Positions 57,242 through 64,000 of a stretch of 64,000 nucleotides of DNA are shown here, in pieces. Source of the DNA: Azospirillum rugosum. GTDB taxonomy: Bacteria > Pseudomonadota > Alphaproteobacteria > Azospirillales > Azospirillaceae. The translations under genes were made by a program, and so were the position numbers. Under the pieces are notes generated by a model, which was given only the letters and a program-made list of their open reading frames with translations, searched no databases and was not told where the DNA came from. How positions within the stretch are numbered: position 1 is the stretch's first letter; each line of letters opens with the position of its first letter. The DNA is taken from contig NZ_JAGINP010000023.1 in the NCBI RefSeq assembly GCF_017876155.1, positions 1 through 64,000 of the forward strand, written 5' to 3'.

Positions 57242-57708
57242 GGACAGGACCCGTGCCGAGCTTCGACCATGTGAACATCAGCGTGCGCGACCTGGACCGC
57301 GCCATCCGCTTCTACGGCGAGACCTTCGGCCTGACGCTGATGCTGCGCCAGACGCTGTCCGGCGACTGGTTCGACGCCATCCGCGGCACTGAGGGGGCCG
57401 TGGCCGACTGCGCCATCCTGGTCGACGCGGAGCACGGCCTGCGCATCGAGATGCTGTGCTTCCCGCAGCCACAGCCCGGCCCGGGCGGGATGGACGATGC
57501 CGATATGGACAAGGTGGGCATCGGGCATTTCGCCATCACCGTGGACGACATCGACGCAGTGCGGGAGCGCGCCATCCGCGCCGGCGCCACGCCCGTGGGC
57601 GCCGTGGTGGAGGTCCCCCGCTCCATCCTGCCGAAGGGCAAGCGCATGTGCTACCTGCGCGACCCCGACGGCATCCTGCTGGAACTGGCCCAGCGGATCA
57701 GTCCGTGA
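57238..57708 (+). CDS. VOC-family (glyoxalase/bleomycin-resistance) protein
   Basis: A 156-residue protein of two beta-alpha-beta-beta-beta modules. Motifs include FDHVNISVRDLDRAIRFYGETFG at the start, IGHFAITVDDIDAVRERA for the second module, and RMCYLRDPDGILLELAQ at the end, the metal-ligand Glu being in the last. Metal ligands His (FDHV, GIGHF) and Glu are present. Substrate unknown; lactoylglutathione lyase or an extradiol-type enzyme are possible. Its start overlaps the preceding stop (ATGA). Confidence 0.9.
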   Translation: MRTGPVPSFDHVNISVRDLDRAIRFYGETFGLTLMLRQTLSGDWFDAIRGTEGAVADCAILVDAEHGLRIEMLCFPQPQPGPGGMDDADMDKVGIGHFAITVDDIDAVRERAIRAGATPVGAVVEVPRSILPKGKRMCYLRDPDGILLELAQRISP

Positions 57709-58168
57709 GCGTGATGGTGGTGGCCGCAACGGCCGCCCCATCCACCGTCACGGCCAGCGCGTCGAAGGCGGGCGGACCGAAGAGTCCGGCTTTCGCGTCG
57801 CGGCTGAAGCCGTAGGGCTCCGTTGGAAGTCCCAGCATGGTCTTGCCGAACGTCGAGTCGCCGTTCAGGTCCTGGAAAGCCGCCAGACCGTAGCGTCCCG
57901 GCGCCAGCCCGGTGAACATGACCGCCACCTCCGGCCCCGACGGATCGACGATTTGCCCGGCGAAACGGCAGTCCGCCGCGTAGGCCCCGGCGCTTTCGTA
58001 CAAGGCCACCCACAGCTTGCCCTGTTGGGGCTTGACGTTCCGGACGGTTGCGCGAAGCTCCCCCGCGTCGGCGCCCGCCGCCGCAAAGAACGACGCCAGG
58101 ACCATCGCGGCCGGCGCCATCGGTCGCCGGGCCCTTCGAAACGGGAATGTCCAACTTGCGGTCTTCAT
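57698..58168 (-). CDS. DUF2141 secreted protein
   Basis: A 156-residue exported protein. A signal peptide (MAPAAMVLASFFAAAGADA, cleavage near residues 36-37) precedes a beta-rich DUF2141 domain with RATVRNVKPQQGKLWVALYES, VMFTGLAPGRYGLAAFQDLNGD and GFSRDAKAGLFGPPAFD. Its 3' end overlaps the VOC gene's end by 11 bases. Function unknown; a periplasmic carbohydrate- or metal-binding role is a guess. Confidence 0.85.
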   Translation of the reverse strand: MKTASWTFPFRRARRPMAPAAMVLASFFAAAGADAGELRATVRNVKPQQGKLWVALYESAGAYAADCRFAGQIVDPSGPEVAVMFTGLAPGRYGLAAFQDLNGDSTFGKTMLGLPTEPYGFSRDAKAGLFGPPAFDALAVTVDGAAVAATTITLTD

Positions 58169-58270
58169 GCTCGCCTTCGGAGTCGCGGTTCGGTTGGTGC
58201 GTCGCCTTCCAATGCCGGATGGTGACGGCCGCGCGCCACCGCCGCTTCGGGGCTGGCGGGGGCCACATTC

Positions 58271-59194
58271 GTGGAATGCAGGGCCATGCTGTTCACGATG
58301 CGTGAAGCGCCGGGGCCGGACGGACCGGACTCCCTCCAATCCGGCCGGCCTTCCCTCCCCTTCCGGTCCCGGATGCTGCGCCAGCGCCTGCCGGTGTTCC
58401 TGGCGACGGTGGCCGTGCTGACCGTCCTCGGTCCCTTCGGGACGTTCCGCGAACTGACGCTGGCGGAACGGCTGGCCTATTGGGGCGGGCTGATCGGCTT
58501 CGGCTCCCTCGCCTTCGAACTGCTGACCCACGCTGCCCTCCGCCTGCTGAAGGACCGGGCCAAGGCATGGCGGTCCATGCTGGCCGGCGTGGCCGCGGGG
58601 ACCGTCCTCCTGGTGACCCTGGTCGTCGCCCTGCTGGAATGGTCGGTGCGTGGCCACGACTTCCTGCACCCGCTGGGTCTGGCGGAGTTGATGGTCTACG
58701 TCACCGTCGTCACCGCGCTCGCCTCCGCCGCCCCGCTGTGGCTGGAGCTGCACGGCCGGGGCCTGCTCGCGCCATCCGCCCCAGCAGCGGCCACCCCGCC
58801 GCCGCACACCCCGATGGCGCCCCAAGCGTCGCCCCAAATGTCGCCCCAAGCGTCGCCCCGGTCTGAGCCCGCCTTCTTCGCCCGGCTTCCGGCGAAGCTC
58901 GGCCGTGACCTGCTGGCGCTGGAGATGGAGGACCATTACGTGCGCGTCCACACGGCGGAGGGGAGCGACCTGATCCTGATGCGCCTGCGCGACGCGATCG
59001 CCGAACTGTCCGGGCTGGACGGCCGGCAGGTGCACCGCTCCTACTGGGTTGCGGCGGCGGCCGTCAGCGGCGTGGAGCGCAAGCCCGACGGCAAGCTGAC
59101 GCTGGTGCTGCGCAACGAGCTGCGCGTCCCGGTCAGCCGCAGCTACGCCGCGAACGTGCGGGCGGCCGGCTGGGCGGAAAAGACCGGCGGCTGA
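58271..59194 (+). CDS. Membrane-anchored LytTR-domain transcription regulator
   Basis: A 307-residue protein. Four membrane segments lie between about 40 and 165 (LPVFLATVAVLTVLG, LAYWGGLIGFGSLAFELL, MLAGVAAGTVLLVTLVVAL, GLAELMVYVTVVTALAS). A Pro/Ala/Gln linker (APQASPQMSPQASPRS) leads to a LytTR DNA-binding domain (about 208-300) with LLALEMEDHYVRVHT, LMRLRDAIAELSG and VHRSYWVAAAAVSGVER. Such membrane regulators bind DNA while anchored. A truncated scrap of a paralogue lies at 61028-61083, near the AT-rich insert. Confidence 0.88.
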   Translation: MECRAMLFTMREAPGPDGPDSLQSGRPSLPFRSRMLRQRLPVFLATVAVLTVLGPFGTFRELTLAERLAYWGGLIGFGSLAFELLTHAALRLLKDRAKAWRSMLAGVAAGTVLLVTLVVALLEWSVRGHDFLHPLGLAELMVYVTVVTALASAAPLWLELHGRGLLAPSAPAAATPPPHTPMAPQASPQMSPQASPRSEPAFFARLPAKLGRDLLALEMEDHYVRVHTAEGSDLILMRLRDAIAELSGLDGRQVHRSYWVAAAAVSGVERKPDGKLTLVLRNELRVPVSRSYAANVRAAGWAEKTGG

Positions 59195-59355
59195 CGCCCG
59201 CCGGCAATCAAACGTTGAACAACCGGATTTCCGCCGGCACGCCCGTACCTGCTTGGCACGCCTATGTATCAAGCCGGAATTGACATTGTTTGTTGCCGCG
59301 TTGATGCTTGGGATTGAGACAACTTTGACGTTTTCTTGACCGTCGGGATTTGTGG

Positions 59356-60996
59356 ATGGTGACTGGTATCGCCCAGAGACTGAGTCGCCATGGCTCCAGC
59401 ATCGCGTTCCGAGTCGTGGCGGTCGGCATGGCGTTGGTCATCGTCGGCGCCTTCGTGCGGATTGTCTTCCTGTCCTCCTTCTTCAAGGACAAGGTCGAGG
59501 AACTGTCGGCCGCGCACCAGTTGTCCATCGCCACCTACGTCGCGCACGACATCGACGAGAAGTTCAAGGCGCGGCTGGACCTGCTGCAACGCTCCGTTGC
59601 CGCCCTGCCCCACGGCCTTCTGTCCGACCCGGCCGGCCTGACGGCGTGGCTGGCCGAACGACAGGACGCGTCGGCGCTGTTTTCCAAGGGCATGGCGGTG
59701 CTGCCGCTGGACGGCAAGGGGGTGATCGCGGAATACCCGCCGCTGCCCGGCCGCAGCGGCGTCGACAACTCCGCCAAGGACTGGTTCCTGGCCGCCCGCG
59801 ACGGCCGGACGCCGGCCATCGGCCGCCCGGCGCGCAGCGTGCTGAGCGGGGAGCCGGTGATCATCATGGCCACTCCGGTGCCCGGACCCGACGGAGCCCC
59901 GGCCGCCGTGCTGGCGGGGGTCACCGCGCTGATGGCGCCGGGCTTCCTCAACCTCGTCCAGGAGAACCGGATCGGCCGCACCGGCGGGTTCCTGCTGGTG
60001 TCGCCGCGCGACAAGCTGTTCGTCGCCGCCAACAAACCCGACATGGTGCTGTCCAGCACGCCGCCGGCGGGCGTGAACCCGCTGCACGACCGGGCGATGG
60101 CGGGGTACCGGGGCACCGGCATCACCGTCAACGCCGCCGGGGAGGAGGAGCTGTCGGCCATCGCCTCGGTCCCCACGCCGGGGTGGTTCATCGTCGCCCG
60201 CCTGCCGACGACGGAGGCCTTCCGGTCGGTCGAGGACGTCCGGCACCTGGTCGCGGCGGTCAGCGCGGTCACGCTGGTCGTCATGACGGTGCTGGTGACC
60301 CTGATCATCCGCTTCATCCTCCGCCCCCTCAGCGAGGCGGCGCGGCGCATGCACCTGATGGCCGACGGCGCGATCCCGCTCGCCCCGCTGCCCATCCGGC
60401 GCCAGGACGAGGTCGGCGAGCTGGCGCTGGGCTTCAACTACCTGCTGGGCAAGCTGCGCGAGCAGGAGGCCGCCCTGCGGGAGAGCGAGGCGCGCATGGC
60501 GCACATCGCCCACCACGACGCCCTGACCGGCCTGCCCAACCGCGCGATGTTCCAGGAGCTGCTGCGCCAGGCGATCGCGCGGGCCGACCGCAACGGCCGC
60601 CCGTTCGCCCTGCTCTACATCGACCTGAACGGCTTCAAGCCGATCAACGACACGCTCGGCCACGGCGCCGGCGACGAGGTGCTGCGCCAGGTGGCGCGCC
60701 GCCTGACCGGCGTGCTGCGCAGCGCCGACACCGTCGCCCGCATCGGCGGCGACGAGTTCGCCATCCTGCTGATGGAGCAGGAGGACGCCCGCATCGCCAG
60801 CGAGCTGGTCGCCCGCAAATGCGGCGACGCCGTCTCCGCCCCCATGGAGGTGGAGGGGACCTGCGTGACGGTCGGCCTGTCGGTCGGCATCGCCCTCTAC
60901 CCCGAAGACGGCCTGACCGCCCGCGACCTGCTGACCCACGCCGACCAAGCGATGTACGCGGTCAAGCGGTCGACGGGAGCGCTGGCGCGGGTGTGA
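59356..60996 (+). CDS. Membrane diguanylate cyclase (Cache-HAMP-GGDEF)
   Basis: A 546-residue enzyme. Membrane segments at about 20-42 and 296-318 flank a periplasmic double-Cache sensor (about 45-290, with ARDGRTPAIGRPARSVLSGEP). A HAMP domain follows (about 320-370), then GGDEF from HHDALTGLPNRAMFQELL, with GGDEF in RIGGDEFAILL and an I-site RSAD five residues before. Start ATG 59356, or TTG 59350. It sits alone, after the LytTR gene. Confidence 0.92.
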   Translation: MVTGIAQRLSRHGSSIAFRVVAVGMALVIVGAFVRIVFLSSFFKDKVEELSAAHQLSIATYVAHDIDEKFKARLDLLQRSVAALPHGLLSDPAGLTAWLAERQDASALFSKGMAVLPLDGKGVIAEYPPLPGRSGVDNSAKDWFLAARDGRTPAIGRPARSVLSGEPVIIMATPVPGPDGAPAAVLAGVTALMAPGFLNLVQENRIGRTGGFLLVSPRDKLFVAANKPDMVLSSTPPAGVNPLHDRAMAGYRGTGITVNAAGEEELSAIASVPTPGWFIVARLPTTEAFRSVEDVRHLVAAVSAVTLVVMTVLVTLIIRFILRPLSEAARRMHLMADGAIPLAPLPIRRQDEVGELALGFNYLLGKLREQEAALRESEARMAHIAHHDALTGLPNRAMFQELLRQAIARADRNGRPFALLYIDLNGFKPINDTLGHGAGDEVLRQVARRLTGVLRSADTVARIGGDEFAILLMEQEDARIASELVARKCGDAVSAPMEVEGTCVTVGLSVGIALYPEDGLTARDLLTHADQAMYAVKRSTGALARV

Positions 60997-61027
60997 GCGC
61001 GCGGGGCCACCCCCAAGCCCGCCTTCC

Positions 61028-61083
61028 TTTCTTCGCCTGCATTCCGGTAGAACTTGGCCGCGACCTGCTGGCCCTGGGGTGAA
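61028..61083 (+). pseudogene. LytTR-domain gene scrap at the left edge of the AT-rich insert
   Basis: About eighteen codons read FFACIPVELGRDLLALG, equal in pattern to FFARLPAKLGRDLLALEM in the nearby LytTR gene (58874 on) with about four-fifths of DNA bases shared by eye. It breaks off at 61083, exactly where the AT-rich sequence starts, and lacks its own N-terminal part. It is therefore a remnant of a second LytTR gene cut by the insertion. Confidence 0.6.
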
Positions 61084-63864
61084 GGACTTATTTGACGAAT
61101 TATAACTCCTTCTCTTGTCGCAAATCTCCAAGCCATCCTCGACGGGCCATAATTTTATAATAAGCTTTTACAGAATTTTTATCAAATATGCGGAGAAATG
61201 GCGTGCTATACACGTCAAACTCTGAAACAACACCAAGAATTTTTATAAATCTGAATGCCAGAATAGCTTCGTATGTCCTGCCACGACCAAGAATGCAACG
61301 GAACATTTTCCTCCTTTCTGCACCAATTATTGTGAAGATTAAAATTGAGTACGTAACAAGAGCGAATGAGATGCCGTACCATAACAAATATTCCTTTATA
61401 CCTGAAGAAGCAATTAACGTTGCAAAAACATAATCATCAAAAGCTCCAATTAAGTATAAAGCGAACAATAAGGTCGCCGACCCCACAGCGAAAGAAAACA
61501 AAGCCGATACAATGCGACAAGTGAAGAACATTATATTGCAGGAACCTGGGCGCTTAATTTCTTTAATTACGTCTAAAATTCTCGAATCAGTAGCATCATT
61601 CTTATGGTAGATTGCATAGCTGAGCAGATCAGTTAAGAAGCTTCTTCTGATTGCGCCACCGCAATGCCACTGATGATCTTTTTTCAAAGCATCCACTTGC
61701 CTCATTAGTCGACCGCTGGGATGATGGCTGTCCAATTCTCCAGCAACACTAGGCATAATCAGTGCAGCCTCGGCCAGCAATTGGCGCCATTTATTCGCGT
61801 CAGCGCTGCTTGACACAGCCTGCTCAATCGCTACAGAAAGCATGGGCGATTGATCACAGTTTACAAGGATAGTTTCCCAGAATTCGTCAATAAAGCTTAT
61901 GCCCAGAACCTCGGACAAGCGGAGTGCCGCAACGGCATCCTGACGGGCATATTCGGAAATTGCGAGTTTAATGGGCAAATTGCGCTCTTGAGATAATTCT
62001 TCTAAAAATTTATTAACATCAAAACTTAATGCAGTTGACTTGATAGCTTTTGCATTCTCATCCGCATCACGAAGCACAAGTACAAATAAAAACACATCAC
62101 TTAAAGCCGCCTCATGCATCACCCCCCTGCCTCTATCCAGTGATTCATTGTAGAATTTCTTGACGTAGCCCTCCCACTCTGGGCATGTATAAGCTTTTGT
62201 TTCGAGAAACACCTTTAGCATAAGCCGGTCATCGTCGAATTGGTATACACTTTCTACAAGCTTCGGCCTACGATAAGGCGCTTCTAGTCCTCCTGAAAAG
62301 GGGATTACTTCGATCAGGCGGGCCCCAGCCGCTTGCGCGAGATTCACTAACCTTCGATATTCATCGAGTAAAACCTCCAAACCGTTGCTCCTATGACGAA
62401 CACAATAGGACGCCGCAAGGAACTCACAAATGCTAAGATGCAAGAAGCGAAGCGTTTGTCCAATTCTTTCTTCTGCGATCAATCCTGTCTCTTTGGAAAT
62501 CTCAGCAAAGCTATTTCTCGCTTCTATCGGATTCATATCTGAAATATCTTCTATGACCCTAATAGCGTGAGAGTAATTGAGCAAATTTTGAGGCTCCTTC
62601 TCATTCGAAAGATGCTCATAGGCCAATTGCCCTAAAATCTTTTCCCATTGCTCTTTTATTGAAGCACTGCCAGAACGACCGCCGACTTGCTTTATTCGTC
62701 TACGAATGAGGAACTCATTAACCACCCGATCGTAAAATTCTGTTCGCGATTCCGGAAAAAATCCTCCTTCGGATGCTTGATCCTCGGCCACATACATGGA
62801 CAAGACAAGTGGATTGGCACACATTTCTCTGAGTGCGGGTTTTTCGGATAAGTCAGCATAAATACGGTTTACGTTTCCTACAGCATTCTGCCCAAAAGGC
62901 CAACTGGACAAAAATCTGTGAATATCAGACGGAGAAAATGGCTTAACCGATAACGCAACAGGATATTCTTCACTTAAATCACCGATGATGCTGGAATAGA
63001 ATTGCATCCTCATAGAAATCACAACAACGTTCCCGCTTCCATAAGAACGCAACACTTCACTCAGCTTAATCAAAGATCTTTCTATTCTTGCATACTTTTC
63101 GCTTGCAACCTCATCGAGGCCATCGAAGAGAAACAGTACACCGTTCCCCATTATAAAATCGTCGAAGGCCTGCTCGATCTTGTAAAGATGGCTTTTTACA
63201 ACAATAGACTTTATATTCTTTAGCAGAGCATCGCCGATGCCTTTCATCTTTTGTAGTCTTTCCAATATCCAAATCCTTTAATTCTATTCTAATTGGAAGT
63301 TTCGCATTTTTACTTCCGCTTGTAGCATTACGGCATGTATCTCGAAAAATCCTTTTAATGAATGTAGACTTGCCAGACCCGGGATCTCCTACGATCAGGA
63401 TGCGCGTACCGACTCCGAGAACACTGTTATGATCAACAAGCTTCCTTAATCCTGCATTTTCGAGTAGCAATGGTACATAGCTCCTATCTGTTTCAAGCTT
63501 AACATTATTTCTTGAAGGAACAGGCAGATACCCGGTGGGGCCGGTAAGTTGGGCCCGAGCATATTTTTTTAGCGTGAGTTCTGCTGCAACACGTTGCCTA
63601 AACACTCTAACAAAATAATACATGACCCCTTCGATTATGAATTGAACAGCAGATTTTAATTCATTCTTGATCAACTTTATCGCCATAAGCACCATTGGAA
63701 ACGCTACGAATCCAAACAAGCTGTACAAGTACTCAGGAGACATCTTTAAGAGGCTTAACATATTACATATTCCTGCATGACGCCTGTATCCAATGCGAGA
63801 TACCATACATCAAAAGCATCGGAATCATGGAAAAAAATTATCTTTTTTTGAGGCAATTGGTAGA
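61083..63864. mobile_element. AT-rich single-gene insert between the cyclase and acnA
   Basis: Base composition drops sharply from GC-rich to clearly AT-rich at about 61083 and returns at about 63865, next to acnA. Codon use in the one large gene here is unlike every other gene of the window. No integrase, transposase or flanking direct repeat is visible, so the mode of entry is unknown. Confidence 0.75.
61100..63806 (-). pseudogene. NACHT/STAND NTPase with membrane segments, split by a frameshift
   Basis: Two overlapping frames together give a protein of about 900 residues. The first (63806 to 63266) has an N-terminal membrane segment (YLYSLFGFVAFPMVLMAIKLI) and Walker A ILIVGDPGSGKSTFIKRIF. 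The second (63265 to 61100) has Walker B VLFLFDGLDE, the NACHT sensor-like NPLVLSMYV, and FLHLSICEFLAASYC as in NACHT helical domains, and ends with two or more membrane segments (about 570-640). Frames differ by one base at 63255-63275; the product would be one chain if a base were removed. The start may be 63761 (aggaa ribosome site). Confidence 0.75.
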
Positions 63865-63892
63865 AGGGCCGCCTTTTTTTGAAAGCGGCCCT
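63865..63892 (-). terminator. Hairpin after acnA
   Basis: Arms 63865-63872 and 63885-63892 (agggccgc and gcggccct) around a 12-base loop containing a T-run. It lies just after the acnA stop on its strand. It marks the right border of the AT-rich insert. Confidence 0.45.
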
Positions 63893-63914
63893 CTCCCATT
63901 CCTTTCAGCGCCTC

Positions 63915-64000
63915 CTACGCCGCCAAATTCCGCAGCACGTAGTTCAGCACGCCACCGTTCTTGTAGTATTCGACCTCATCGACCGTGTCGATGCGGAGCA
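63915..64000 (-). CDS. acnA: Aconitate hydratase, C-terminal end only
   Basis: The last 28 codons read RIDTVDEVEYYKNGGVLNYV and LRNLAA, ending at TAG 63915. This is the highly conserved C-terminus of the AcnA type of aconitase, the citrate-to-isocitrate step of the TCA cycle. The rest of the gene lies beyond the right edge. Confidence 0.9.
   Translation of the reverse strand, partial: LRIDTVDEVEYYKNGGVLNYVLRNLAA

Noticed and set aside
58169..59272. N-terminal extension of the DUF2141 frame
   Set aside because: The true protein begins with a signal peptide at 58168; the extension is antisense to the LytTR gene.

Overview
The window is a 64 kb stretch of a high-GC alphaproteobacterial chromosome or large replicon, most like Azospirillum or a close Rhodospirillales relative. 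The case rests on the aroA-cmk-rpsA-ihfB-lapA gene string, a TIGR02300/FYDLN-type acidic zinc-ribbon protein, an Hsp20 gene followed by DUF1150, TRAP transport, the very GC-rich codon use and the density of c-di-GMP and hybrid-kinase signalling genes. No species marker (16S) is present, so the genus is an inference.

Layout. (1) 1-6020: the right part of a genomic island that ends at a tRNA-Gly(CCC) gene. It holds a tyrosine recombinase, an AlpA/excisionase-like HTH protein, a perfect 19-bp inverted repeat between them, and a set of broken insertion sequences (IS630-like start, IS481, IS701, IS21/IstB tail, IS256 start), several with frameshifts or stops. (2) 6057-19926: core and metabolic genes: a GNAT acetyltransferase, apaG, folE, an unusual response regulator without a phosphoacceptor Asp, ybaK, a D-lactate-dehydrogenase-like Fe-S protein, a YadG/YadH-type ABC exporter, an MFS transporter with a GlxA-type regulator, an HTH protein, pgm, a charged repeat protein and an EamA permease. 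(3) 20022-29837: a DctP/Q/M TRAP transporter, an OmpA-like lipid-envelope protein, a pirin, an iron-type ABC permease, upp, a CZB-GGDEF diguanylate cyclase, trpF and pyrF. (4) 30145-40575: a three-gene stress cassette, a FAD oxidase plus ornithine-cyclodeaminase pair, lapA, ihfB, rpsA, cmk, aroA. (5) 40734-45481: tRNA-Ala(GGC), a DUF1858-like protein, a second pirin and two adjoining MoeA-type genes, one fused to a periplasmic-binding-like domain. (6) 45506-52942: two large hybrid histidine kinases and a receiver-GGDEF protein, probably one phosphorelay feeding c-di-GMP synthesis. (7) 53413-60996: GtrB/GtrA-type glycosyl transfer, Hsp20/DUF1150, an unrecognised conserved-looking protein, a VOC protein, a DUF2141 secreted protein, a membrane-bound LytTR regulator and a Cache-HAMP-GGDEF cyclase. 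(8) 61083-63864: an AT-rich insert carrying one gene, a membrane-anchored NACHT-type NTPase split by a frameshift; it is a bacterial STAND/NACHT immunity candidate and sits directly against a 5'- and 3'-truncated scrap of a LytTR gene. (9) 63915-64000: the C-terminal end of aconitase (acnA).

Intergenic spaces are rich in dispersed inverted repeats (the GC-rich 'ccctaaccctccccc' hairpins, and two long 'ccac-agacac' hairpins), which probably act as terminators between convergent genes. The least ordinary items are the lone NACHT gene in its AT-rich insert, the perfect palindrome in the integrase region, the pseudo-receiver regulator, the zinc-type (CZB) diguanylate cyclase and the two-kinase c-di-GMP relay.
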